Below are positions 22,917 through 31,302 of a DNA stretch of 64,000 bases, one piece after another. A model generated the notes under the pieces. The model was not told the origin of the DNA, made no database searches, and saw only the letters and a program-made list of their open reading frames with translations. This stretch comes from an uncultured Eubacteriales bacterium (GTDB lineage: Bacteria; Bacillota; Clostridia; Oscillospirales; Oscillospiraceae), in contig URAM01000002.1 in NCBI GenBank assembly GCA_900545815.1, forward strand, positions 1-64,000. Reading direction: 5' to 3'. The number at the start of each line of letters is the position of its first letter. Within the stretch, counting starts at the first letter, position 1. The position numbers and the translations under genes are program-made.

Positions 22917-25574
22917 TTACAGGCCGATCTTCTCCGCCAGCACTTCCATGGCGTCCTCAACCTCCTGATCGGTGAAGCAGTACTGCATCTCAGTGTGGGC
23001 AGCACGGAGCTTTTCAACGTCCTCCTTGACCGCCTGGCTCCGGAGGATACAGTCCGCCATGAGCTGTGCCAGCTTGTCAAAGTCGTCAGCGGTGAAGCCA
23101 AAGCGGGTCATCTCGCTGACGCCCATGCGCAGGGCGCCGGAGGCGGTGAAGCCTTCCTCATCGGGGGTGGCCTGGTAGTTGACGATGATGTTGTTCTCCT
23201 CCAGGCGCTTTGCCACCTCTGCGCCCACGCCGTAGCCGACCGAAACGATGACCTGGTGGGTCTCGGTGTAGTCCATGGCGGGATCGCCCATCACGTCCAG
23301 ACCGGCAGCCTTCAGGCTCTTGGCAAAGGACTTGGCGTTGGAAATGATGGCCTTCTGGTATTCGTCCTTGAACTGGTTCATCTCATACGCCGCCATCAGC
23401 ATCCCCAACTGGGTGCCCAGGTGGTGGTTGGAGACGCTGCCGGGGAAGGTACGGGTTTCGATGGTTTTCCACAGGCCGTACTTCAGGTCTTCTTCCTTGT
23501 AGTTGACGCCGATGACGCCCCGCTGGGGGCCGAAGAAGGTCTTATGGGAGGAGCCTGTGACGATCTCAGCGCCCTCCTGGAAGGGATTCTGGAAGTGGTC
23601 GCCCACCAGACCCAGCACATGAGCCATGTCGTACATGATGGTGGTGTGGATGTTCTGTTCGTCCACAAATTTCCGAATTTCCGCCACCGGCTCCTTGTGC
23701 AGCACCATGCTCTTGCCCAGGATGATCAGCTCCGGACGATAGCGTTCCAGCAGCTTCTTGGTCTCCTCCATATCGGTCTTGTAGGGGTTCTCCTTGCACA
23801 CCGGGAAATTGACCACAGCAGGCTTTTCGGTGATCGGGTCGATGGCCACATAGTCATGGAGGGCGCCCATGGGCTGTGCGGACAGGTGGCCACCCTTGAT
23901 GATGTGGTTGTTCATAACGTAACCCAGACGCTTGGCCTCGCGCTTGCGGTCGATGCGGTTCTTCCAGTCCATCAGAGCGGAGAACACGGCCATGTTGGCC
24001 ATCTGGCCGCTGAGCACACGAGTCTCCACCTCGGAGCAGCCCAGGTAGGCACGCATCTCGTCAATCAGCAGCTGTTCCACATGGTCGATGAACTCGGTGC
24101 CCTGATAGTAGAACACGTCCTTGTCGTAGAAGGCCAAGATCTTCTTATGCTCGGCGTACCGACAGGCGGGGTCGCTGCCACAGAGCAAGCGGACGGCACG
24201 GCTGGGGGTGTTCTCAGAGGGGATCAGGTTCACGCACCGCTCCTGCCGCCACACATGGTTTTCGGCGGCTTTTTTCAGCAGCTCGACTGCCTTGCCGGTG
24301 CGGTCGCCCTTGGCGGTGGATTCCGCTTCCTCCTCTACCTTATAGATGAGGGGACGGGCAAAGGGAGGAGCGCCTACGCTCATATGACGGGCGGGGATGA
24401 CCGCCTTGACCCGCTTGCCGCGGATGTCCACTTCCACCACGTCATCTTCCAACACATCGCTGTCGATGTACGCCATGCCGATGGCACGCTTGCCGCTGGC
24501 TTCCAGGATGACGGTGGAGATGCCCTCGCCCTGGGTCTTGAAATAGGGTACCATGGTGCCGCTGGTGACCCAGCCCACCAGCTTATCATTCTTGTAAACC
24601 TCCATGCCCGCACGCATGACCCCACGGCCGGTCAGGGCGATGGGTGCGATCTTCTTGGGCAGGGCGGACAGATCGCTGAAATCACGATCCATGTATCGCT
24701 GAGCGGCTTCCTGCTGTGCCTTCAATGCGGCGCGGCCGATGAAATCCCCCTTCTGGTCGGAGAAGCTGACGGCGAACTTGGACAGTGGGACGGCGAAGAT
24801 GGGAATTTCACTGCCATCGGGAGCGATGCCCATTTCGTGGCCGTACAGGGGCAGGGCAGCCTCCATGCGCAGGGTGTCACGGGCACCCAGACCGGCAGGA
24901 CGAGCGCCTAGCTCCATGAGCCGATTCCACAGCCACGCCGCATCCTCGCTGCGGACGTACACTTCATAGCCCAGAGGCTCACCGGTGTAGCCGGTCTTGG
25001 CGATGCGGGCTTCATGGCCTTCCAGGGGCAGGGTCTTGAGGGCGTTTTTGACCGGTTCGGTGGGGGCTTCGCCGCCTGCCAGGGTGGTGAGCATCTCCTT
25101 GCTCTTGGGGCCCTGGACGGCAATGGACGCCCAGTCCTTGGTGATGTCGGTCATGGTGCAGTCGTAGCCGGCGATGACCTTCTGCAGGTGTGCCCAGTCC
25201 TTTTCCGCATTGGCGGCGTTGACCACCAGCATGAACCGTTCTTCCTCGAACAGATAGAGGTAAGCGTCGTCAATGGCGCCGCCCTGTTCGTTGGGGATGA
25301 TGCAGTACTGGGCCATGTTCAGTTCCAGGGCGCTGACGTTGCTGGTCAGCACATGCTGCAAGAATTTGACTCGCTCCGGCCCCTCGATCAGGAACCGCCC
25401 CATGTGGGACACATCAAAGAGGCTGCACACCTGACGGGTGTAAAGGTGTTCGGCGATGATGCCGGTGGGATACTGGATGGGCATTTCCCAGCCGCCGAAA
25501 TCCACCATGGTCGCGCCCGCTGCCACATGGATATCGTACAGCTGGGTTCGTTTCAGTTCGCTCATGAAATTCAT
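22917..25574 (-). CDS. gcvT: Fusion of aminomethyltransferase (GcvT) and serine hydroxymethyltransferase-like domain
   Basis: This 885-residue protein has two enzymes in one frame. Residues 1 to about 410 are GcvT (T protein): YDIHVAAGATMVDFGGWEMP, DVSHMGRF, AKTGYTGEPLGYEVY, ending in the family-typical PPFARPLI. After a charged linker (about 411-440), residues 441-885 are SHMT-like: NLIPSENTPSRAV, RYAEHK, a PLP-aspartate region MYDMAHVLGLVGDH and PLP lysine K678 in TGSSHKTFFGP. GcvT releases ammonia and makes methylene-THF; SHMT uses methylene-THF to turn glycine into serine. The SHMT half is diverged. First gene of the gcv operon. Confidence 0.9.
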   Translation of the reverse strand: MNFMSELKRTQLYDIHVAAGATMVDFGGWEMPIQYPTGIIAEHLYTRQVCSLFDVSHMGRFLIEGPERVKFLQHVLTSNVSALELNMAQYCIIPNEQGGAIDDAYLYLFEEERFMLVVNAANAEKDWAHLQKVIAGYDCTMTDITKDWASIAVQGPKSKEMLTTLAGGEAPTEPVKNALKTLPLEGHEARIAKTGYTGEPLGYEVYVRSEDAAWLWNRLMELGARPAGLGARDTLRMEAALPLYGHEMGIAPDGSEIPIFAVPLSKFAVSFSDQKGDFIGRAALKAQQEAAQRYMDRDFSDLSALPKKIAPIALTGRGVMRAGMEVYKNDKLVGWVTSGTMVPYFKTQGEGISTVILEASGKRAIGMAYIDSDVLEDDVVEVDIRGKRVKAVIPARHMSVGAPPFARPLIYKVEEEAESTAKGDRTGKAVELLKKAAENHVWRQERCVNLIPSENTPSRAVRLLCGSDPACRYAEHKKILAFYDKDVFYYQGTEFIDHVEQLLIDEMRAYLGCSEVETRVLSGQMANMAVFSALMDWKNRIDRKREAKRLGYVMNNHIIKGGHLSAQPMGALHDYVAIDPITEKPAVVNFPVCKENPYKTDMEETKKLLERYRPELIILGKSMVLHKEPVAEIRKFVDEQNIHTTIMYDMAHVLGLVGDHFQNPFQEGAEIVTGSSHKTFFGPQRGVIGVNYKEEDLKYGLWKTIETRTFPGSVSNHHLGTQLGMLMAAYEMNQFKDEYQKAIISNAKSFAKSLKAAGLDVMGDPAMDYTETHQVIVSVGYGVGAEVAKRLEENNIIVNYQATPDEEGFTASGALRMGVSEMTRFGFTADDFDKLAQLMADCILRSQAVKEDVEKLRAAHTEMQYCFTDQEVEDAMEVLAEKIGL

Positions 25575-25597
25575 TCCTCCTCCAAATCTCTATTCGG

Positions 25598-25775
25598 ATG
25601 CACGGATTCAAAAAAGGGCACAAAACACCATGTGCTTTGCGCCTCCGTTCTCCTGCTGACCTAAACGCCCTCCCACATCCCTGCCGCCAGGGAGACCGCG
25701 CCAATGCGATCGGGAGTGAGCGTGACGGTTCGGAGCCTCGTCCCAACTAGGTCGTATCGCTGTGATCCAAAAACA
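25598..25775 (-). promoter_or_regulatory. Structured leader with terminator upstream of the gcv operon
   Basis: Between the promoter and the gcvT start the minus-strand RNA can form a long-range GACCTA/TAGGTC stem (25753-25748 with 25663-25658) enclosing CTCCC/GGGAG and CCCTG/CAGGG stems. A 12-bp terminator stem (25643-25617, loop ATG) followed by TTTTTT then lies about 35 bases before the start codon. It does not contain the glycine, THF, T-box or other riboswitch motifs I can recognise. It is probably a metabolite-sensing or attenuating leader; the ligand is unknown. Confidence 0.6.
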
Positions 25776-25777
25776 GT

Positions 25778-25806
25778 TTCATTTTACACCCTGCCCTGTG
25801 ATTTTG
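25778..25806 (-). promoter_or_regulatory. gcv operon promoter
   Basis: On the minus strand, TTGCAA and TAAAAT are separated by 17 bp just upstream of the structured leader; element positions are approximate. Confidence 0.7.
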
Positions 25807-25861
25807 CAAGATTTATCACGCCGTTTGGTTCCATCTCCGGCAATTTCTCTTGACAAGCGGC

Positions 25862-25912
25862 GAAAAACCGGAACCATCCCCCCGATGGCTCCGGTTTTTC
25901 CCGTTCCTTTTT
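25862..25912 (-). terminator. Terminator of the ppx-ppk unit
   Basis: AAAAACCGGAGCCATC with its complement (one G-U pair) around a G-rich loop, then a T-rich run on the minus strand. Confidence 0.85.
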
Positions 25913-25919
25913 CGTTCTC

Positions 25920-28055
25920 TTATTCATGCTTCCAGTGCTCCCGCATCCGCTGCCAGAACCCCACTGGCTCCGGCTCCGGTTCCACTGGCCGGTGGAAGGA
26001 CTCCGTCATGAACTGCTCCTGGCTGTTGCAGGCGGTGGACAAGGTGTGCTCCTTCCGGTGGTACGTCCCATCAGAACAGAGGAAGCTGGCCTTCACGTTG
26101 TCCCGCAGCTGACAGGTCAGCATCCAGTGCAGCTGTTCCCGTATCTCTCTGTCGTGAACCGGACAGGCGATCTCCACCCGCCGTTTTAAATTTCGGGTCA
26201 TCAGGTCGGCGGAGGACAGGTACATCTTGGCGTCCGCCCCCTTGCCAAAGCAATAGATACGGGCGTGCTCCAAAAAACGTCCTACGATGCTGGTCACCTG
26301 GATGTGCTCCGTCTCCCCTGCCACGCCGGGCAGCAGGCAGCAGATGCCCCGCACGATGAGCTCCACCTGCACCCCTGCCTGGGACGCCGCTCGGAGCTTG
26401 TCGATCATCCCCCGCTCGGTAACCGAGTTGACCTTGATGCAGATATAGCCATCCGCCCCCTTCTCCATCTCCTGGTCGATGAGGGCGCAGAGCTGATCTC
26501 GGATGCCGTAGGGGGACACCAGCAGCTCCTGATACTGCCCTGCCAGATCATTGACCAGCAGGTTGCGGAAAAAGCGAACGGCGTCCTGGCCGATGGGTTC
26601 GGAGGCAGTCATCAGGCTCAGGTCAGTATACATGGCGTTGGTCTTTTCATTGTAATTACCGGTGCCGATCTGGGTGATATAGCGCATTTTGCCCTTGTCC
26701 CGAAGGGTGATGAGACAGATCTTGCTGTGGCACTTGAATCCCTCCATGCCGTACACCACCTGGCATCCCGCCTCCTCCAGCAGCTCCGACCAGGCCACGT
26801 TGTTGGCCTCGTCAAACCGCGCCCGCAGCTCCATGAGCACCAGCACTTCCTTCCCGCTCTCCGCCGCTCGGCAGAGGATGTGGGCAATTTTCGAGGAGGA
26901 CGCCAGCCGATAGATGGTGATTTTGATGGACAGCACGTCCGGCCGCTCCGCCGCCTCGCTGAGCAGGCGCAGGAAAGGCTCTACCGAATCAAAGGGGTAG
27001 AACAGCAGCCGATCCTGCCGCTGGATCTGGGGGATGATCTCCTTCTCCCGCTCCAGATCCTCCGGCCAACGGGAGGGATAGGGCGGATAGCTCAGCCGCT
27101 TGGCTTTGCCGTGGGACAGTGCGCCTGCCAAGGTGAATATATACCCCATCTGCAACGGACAGGAGTCCACAAAGCATTGTTCCGGATCGACCTGCACCAG
27201 CTTGGTCAGGCAGGTGAAAAATGGGTCAGAAACCTCCTGATTCAGTTCCAAACGCACCACGGCCAGCCGCCCCCGCTTTTTCAGCAGCTTGAGCACCTGC
27301 TTTCGGAAGTCCTCCTCGTTGTCCTCGAACTTCTCCTCATCGAAGCTGATGTCTGCATTGCGGGTGACCGTGATGAGACAAGTCTCCAGCACCTCATAAG
27401 CGCCGAACAGCGCAGGCGCCCAGTGGAGCAGGATCTCCTCGGTTCGGATGAAGCGCAGCTCTGTCTCCGGCAGCTTCACATAGGCGGGTACGGACTGGGG
27501 CACCGGCAGGATGCCGATGGCGCCCTTGCCTTTTTTATCCTGGAGCAGCGCTGTCACATAGAGCCGCTTGCTAACCAGGTGGGGCACGGGGTGATGGCTG
27601 CCGATGATAATGGGGGACAGAATGGGCAGGATGTTGGTCTTAAAATACCGTTCGATGTATTTTTCCTCCCTGCCGCTCAGCATCTGGTAGGTCACATCCT
27701 CCACCCCAGCCTCATGCAGAGCGGAGAGGACGCCGGCATAGATGGCCTTCTTCTGCTCGATGAGCTCCGGCACCGTCTGATAAATGCAGTGCAGCTGCTG
27801 GATGGGCGTCATGCCCGTCTTGTTGTCCACCGCCTCCGGCGAGACGGCGGCCAAGTCAAAGAGACTGCCCACCCGCACCATGAAAAACTCATCCAGGTTA
27901 TTGGCGAAGATGGCCACGAACTTCAGCCGCTCCAACAGCGGATTGCTCTCGTCTGCCGCTTCCTCCAACACCCGCTGGTTGAATCGCAGCCAGCTCAGCT
28001 CCCTGTTTTGGGTGTATCGGTATTGTTCTGCTCGATTTTCAGCACTTTTTGGCAC
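25920..28055 (-). CDS. ppk: Polyphosphate kinase 1
   Basis: Ppk1 reversibly polymerises the gamma-phosphate of ATP into polyphosphate. The 711-residue protein opens with YTQNRELSWLRFNQRVLEEA, the family signature, and has the phospholipase-D-like catalytic parts: CHSKICLI carries the autophosphorylated histidine and IGTGNYNEKTNAMYTD follows. The start is GTG 28055 preceded by GGGAGGG; this overlaps the end of ppx by 61 bases. Pairing with ppx allows synthesis and degradation of polyphosphate from one transcript. Confidence 0.95.
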   Translation of the reverse strand: MPKSAENRAEQYRYTQNRELSWLRFNQRVLEEAADESNPLLERLKFVAIFANNLDEFFMVRVGSLFDLAAVSPEAVDNKTGMTPIQQLHCIYQTVPELIEQKKAIYAGVLSALHEAGVEDVTYQMLSGREEKYIERYFKTNILPILSPIIIGSHHPVPHLVSKRLYVTALLQDKKGKGAIGILPVPQSVPAYVKLPETELRFIRTEEILLHWAPALFGAYEVLETCLITVTRNADISFDEEKFEDNEEDFRKQVLKLLKKRGRLAVVRLELNQEVSDPFFTCLTKLVQVDPEQCFVDSCPLQMGYIFTLAGALSHGKAKRLSYPPYPSRWPEDLEREKEIIPQIQRQDRLLFYPFDSVEPFLRLLSEAAERPDVLSIKITIYRLASSSKIAHILCRAAESGKEVLVLMELRARFDEANNVAWSELLEEAGCQVVYGMEGFKCHSKICLITLRDKGKMRYITQIGTGNYNEKTNAMYTDLSLMTASEPIGQDAVRFFRNLLVNDLAGQYQELLVSPYGIRDQLCALIDQEMEKGADGYICIKVNSVTERGMIDKLRAASQAGVQVELIVRGICCLLPGVAGETEHIQVTSIVGRFLEHARIYCFGKGADAKMYLSSADLMTRNLKRRVEIACPVHDREIREQLHWMLTCQLRDNVKASFLCSDGTYHRKEHTLSTACNSQEQFMTESFHRPVEPEPEPVGFWQRMREHWKHE

Positions 28056-28930
28056 AAATATCCCTCCCTTACACCGTATTTACAAACCACCAGCTCCTTT
28101 GTCTCAAACAGCCGTCCCAGGTGGCGCAGAATGAGCAGGCCAGGCACCATGGTGTGGATGCGCTCCGGTACATGGCGCAGCAGCAGGTCAATGGCGTTCT
28201 GGTCGCCAGTCTCCAGCGTCTGGCACAGCCCTTCCAGCTGCTCCATTGTGATGGTGCGGCTGCCTGGGGTCAGGTGGTACACCTTTTTGCACAGCTTCAG
28301 GGCGGCGCGCGCCGTGCCGCCCACGCAGATCAGATGTGTGCGTCGAGAGAAGTCCAGCAGCGCTTTTTCCTCCACCGTTTCCTCGATGGCCTCTTTCATC
28401 CGCTTCAGTGCGCCATCCCCCGGCAGGATCTTCTTCACATAAGACCGGTACAGGCTCAGCGATCCCATCCGAAAGCTGGCGGACTGAACCGGCTGCCCCT
28501 GGTCGAACACCACCACTTCCGTGCTGCCGCCGCCGATGTCTAAAAAGGCGCCGCTGGTGCAATGAACCTCTAGCCCTGCGCCGTAGTAGCCCAGCAGGGC
28601 TTCCTCCGTTCCGCTGAGCACCTCTACAGAAAAGCCGGTGGCCGTTTGGATGGCCCACACCGCCTCTGCTGTGTTGAAGATGTTCCGCAAAGACGCCGTG
28701 GAAAAGACGGCTACCGCCGTGATGTCCAATGCCGCCAACGTCTCTCGAAATTCCAACAACCCGCTGCACGCTCGGGCGATGCCCTCCGGCGACAGCCGTC
28801 CTTCTTCCACATAGCCGGCCAATCCGGCCATACTTTTCTCTCGGAATAAAATCTTGAATGTTTCGCCTGCAACCTCATATACGGTCAAGCGCATGGAGTT
28901 GGAGCCGATGTCAATGATCGCCTGTTTCAT
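27995..28930 (-). CDS. ppx: Ppx/GppA-family exopolyphosphatase
   Basis: The protein (311 residues) has the sugar-kinase/actin-like Ppx/GppA fold: AIIDIGSNSMRLTVYE at the N-terminus, GALLDIGGGSTEVV-like phosphate motif (here SGAFLDIGGGSTEVVVF) and VGGTARA. It should hydrolyse polyphosphate or pppGpp. It is shorter than long Ppx proteins and lacks the C-terminal HD domain. The start follows GAGAGGAGGAAAACGGG. It is the first gene of ppx-ppk. Confidence 0.9.
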   Translation of the reverse strand: MKQAIIDIGSNSMRLTVYEVAGETFKILFREKSMAGLAGYVEEGRLSPEGIARACSGLLEFRETLAALDITAVAVFSTASLRNIFNTAEAVWAIQTATGFSVEVLSGTEEALLGYYGAGLEVHCTSGAFLDIGGGSTEVVVFDQGQPVQSASFRMGSLSLYRSYVKKILPGDGALKRMKEAIEETVEEKALLDFSRRTHLICVGGTARAALKLCKKVYHLTPGSRTITMEQLEGLCQTLETGDQNAIDLLLRHVPERIHTMVPGLLILRHLGRLFETKELVVCKYGVREGYLCQKVLKIEQNNTDTPKTGS

Positions 28931-29025
28931 CCCGTTTTCCTCCTCTCCTTGCGTGTCTCAATCGGTTCATCCTGCGCAATCGACACACTGTCTCTATGAT
29001 ATCCAGTTGTTGGGAATTTATGACA

Positions 29026-29081
29026 GCACACCTGGCCGTCTCCGCCGGAAGCCCCCTTCCCACAGAATTCACCAGGTGTGC
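29026..29081 (-). other. Long stem in the ppx leader
   Basis: A perfect 10-bp stem GCACACCTGG/CCAGGTGTGC encloses a 36-base loop, about 100 bases before the ppx start. It matches no riboswitch I recognise; it may be a cis-regulatory RNA. Confidence 0.4.
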
Positions 29082-29156
29082 ATTCACCACGCAGTCTAAC
29101 GATTTTATCAGGCACCGGTTAAATCTATCCGTTCGGCTGTGTAAATTTCTGTAAAG

Positions 29157-30002
29157 TCAAACCGGCCCGCTCCCGCGCCGATAGCGAAGTTCCCAAAAGG
29201 CCACGGCGCTGGCCGCCGCCACATTCAGCGAATCCACCCCATGGGACATGGGGATGCACACCGTGTGGTCACATCGGGCAATGGTCTCCTCCGCCAGACC
29301 GTCCCCCTCGGTGCCCAGTACGATGGCCAGCTTGTCCGCCTCTTGCAGCACCGGATCCTCGATGCTCACGGCACGGTCGCTCAGCGCCATGGCCGCCGTC
29401 TGGAAGCCCAGCTTTTTCAGGCGTTCCAGCCCTGGATGGGGCCAATCCGCCGCTCTTTCCCCGATGCGCGTCCAAGGCACCTGGAAGATCGTTCCCATGC
29501 TCACCCGTGCCGCCCGTCGATAGAGGGGGTCGCAGCAGGTGGGGGTGACTAGGACGGCATCCATATGAAGGGCAGCGGCGGAGCGGAAGATAGCGCCCAC
29601 GTTGGTGGGATCCACGATCCCCTCCAGAACCGCCACCCGATGGGCGCCTGCGCACAGCGCCTCCACGGCGGGCAGCTTGGGACGCTGCATGGCACAGAGC
29701 ACCCCACGGGTCAGGGCGAAGCCGGTGAGCTGAGCCAGCACCTCCCGTTCCGCTGTAAACACCGGCACATCTCCGCACCGGACGAGGATGCTCGCTGCGT
29801 CCCCTGCAATGTGACGGCGCTCCATGAGCAGGGACACGGGCACGCAGCCGGCGTCCAGGGCACGGGCGATGACCTTGGGGCTTTCGGCAATGAAGATCCC
29901 CTTCTCCGGCTCCAGCCGGTTGCGCAGCTGTGCTTCGGTCAGTCGGGTGAATACCGCCAGCTCTGGACGGGTCAGGTCGGTCACTTCTACAATGTTGGGC
30001 AT
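29157..30002 (-). CDS. TrmH/SpoU-family RNA 2'-O-ribose methyltransferase
   Basis: The protein (281 residues) has an N-terminal substrate-binding domain (about 1-100) and a C-terminal SPOUT domain with VLEGIVDPTNVGAIFRSAAAL, LAIVLGTEGDGLAEE and IPMSHGVDSLNVAAASAVAFWE, the three SpoU motifs that make the knotted SAM site. It methylates a ribose in rRNA or tRNA; the site cannot be assigned. The start at ATG 30002 after GAGAGGGAGAAC is preferred over an unsupported upstream extension. It stands alone between ppx and the AI-2E-type gene. Confidence 0.92.
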   Translation of the reverse strand: MPNIVEVTDLTRPELAVFTRLTEAQLRNRLEPEKGIFIAESPKVIARALDAGCVPVSLLMERRHIAGDAASILVRCGDVPVFTAEREVLAQLTGFALTRGVLCAMQRPKLPAVEALCAGAHRVAVLEGIVDPTNVGAIFRSAAALHMDAVLVTPTCCDPLYRRAARVSMGTIFQVPWTRIGERAADWPHPGLERLKKLGFQTAAMALSDRAVSIEDPVLQEADKLAIVLGTEGDGLAEETIARCDHTVCIPMSHGVDSLNVAAASAVAFWELRYRRGSGPV

Positions 30003-30074
30003 ACGGTTCTCCCTCTCTATCTCGAATTTTGTTGCCGTTATTGTACCCCAACGGCGGTGAAAAGTCCAATTTTT

Positions 30075-30112
30075 GCGAAAAACCCTGCGGAAGGATTCCA
30101 CAGGGTTTTATG
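30075..30112 (-). terminator. Terminator of the AI-2E-family gene
   Basis: AAAACCCTG...CAGGGTTTT stem with a T-rich run on the minus strand. Confidence 0.75.
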
Positions 30113-30113
30113 G

Positions 30114-31274
30114 TCATTCTTTGGGACTGACGTCCGATTTCTTCGCCCTCTCCTTGCCGCTGCGCTGCCGGATGTCGCTCTGGAGCAGCCGATACAGGGT
30201 GGCCACGATGGGCACGCTGAGCAGCATCCCCACAATGCCCAGCATCCCGCCGCCCACGGTGATGGCGGCCAGCACCCACACGCCGGGCAGGCCAATGGAG
30301 GTGCCCACCAGCTTGGGGTAGATAAGGTTGCCCTCCAGCTGCTGGAGGATGACCAGGAAGATGACAAAGATGAGTGCCTTCATGGGCGAGATGGTCAGGA
30401 TGAGCAGGGCGCCCACCACCGCACCGATGTATGCGCCGGCGATGGGGATGAGGGCAGTGACGCCCACCAGGGTGCCGATGGCCAGGGCGAAGGGCAGGCG
30501 CAAAACCGTCATGCCCAGGATGCACAGGACGCCCAGGATGACCCCGTCAAAGCAGCGTCCCACAATGTAGCCGTGGAAGCACTCGTCCATGGTCTGGAAC
30601 ACATAGTGAACCCGCCCCCGATCCTTGGGACGCAGGTAGGTGTCCAGCAGCCGCCGTCCCTGCGCCAGCAGGGTGTCTCTGCCCAGCAGCAGGTAGAGCG
30701 CAAAGACCAGCGCCAGCGCCCAAGTGACAATGGTGGAAAATACCGAGCCGACTGCGCTGACCACCCAGTTGACGGTGCCGCCCACCCCGTGGGTGAGGAA
30801 CTGGACGGCCTGTTTGACGGCATTTTCCCAGTTGGTGTTCTGGAGCCAGTTGAGTACCTCCTGGGGCAGCAGACCGTAGAGCCTGTTCAGGTCGCCCACG
30901 CTCTCCAAGTCCAGGGACTGCGCCCAGCTGCTCACCTGAATATACATCAGCCGCACCGAACGCACCAGCTCCGGCACCACCAGCTTGCCCACCAGAAAGA
31001 GGACGCTGCCCACCGCCGCCAGGGTCAGCAGCACATACAGGGGCTTGACGCCGGAACCCAGCTTGGGGAAGCGCTGTTCCAGCTTCAGCTTCCGTTCAAA
31101 GAAGGTCATGGGGATGTTGACCATATAAGCCAGCATGAATCCCAAGATCAGCGGGGCGGACGCACCGATGCAGATCTCCGCCAGGCCGGCCAGCACCGAC
31201 CAGTAGTGGACAGCCAGGTACAGCAGCAGGCCGCTGAACACCAGGCGCCTGCAATCTTTCCATTCCATCTTCAT
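30114..31274 (-). CDS. AI-2E family transporter
   Basis: This integral membrane protein of about 386 residues and roughly eight segments is of the AI-2E (TqsA/YdiK/PerM) family. GVTALIPIAGAYIGAVVGALL and LEGNLIYPKLVGTSIGLPGVWVL are family features. Members export autoinducer-2 or exchange ions; the substrate here is unknown. The start at ATG 31274 is preferred (AGGAGAGGACG upstream). An apparent N-terminal extension overlaps the XRE gene and has arginine-rich non-native composition. It follows the XRE regulator gene by 28 bases and may share its transcript. Confidence 0.9.
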   Translation of the reverse strand: MKMEWKDCRRLVFSGLLLYLAVHYWSVLAGLAEICIGASAPLILGFMLAYMVNIPMTFFERKLKLEQRFPKLGSGVKPLYVLLTLAAVGSVLFLVGKLVVPELVRSVRLMYIQVSSWAQSLDLESVGDLNRLYGLLPQEVLNWLQNTNWENAVKQAVQFLTHGVGGTVNWVVSAVGSVFSTIVTWALALVFALYLLLGRDTLLAQGRRLLDTYLRPKDRGRVHYVFQTMDECFHGYIVGRCFDGVILGVLCILGMTVLRLPFALAIGTLVGVTALIPIAGAYIGAVVGALLILTISPMKALIFVIFLVILQQLEGNLIYPKLVGTSIGLPGVWVLAAITVGGGMLGIVGMLLSVPIVATLYRLLQSDIRQRSGKERAKKSDVSPKE

Positions 31275-31302
31275 ATGCGTATCCGTCCTCTCCTTAAAAT
31301 GG

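Noticed and set aside
22995..24911. Plus-strand open frame of 638 codons (and the similar one at 21094-22896)
   Set aside because: Antisense to the gcv operon; long antisense frames are expected from the GC-rich codon pattern.
26265..28442. Plus-strand open frame of 725 codons
   Set aside because: It is antisense to ppk and ppx, both clearly recognised; the translated product is low-complexity.
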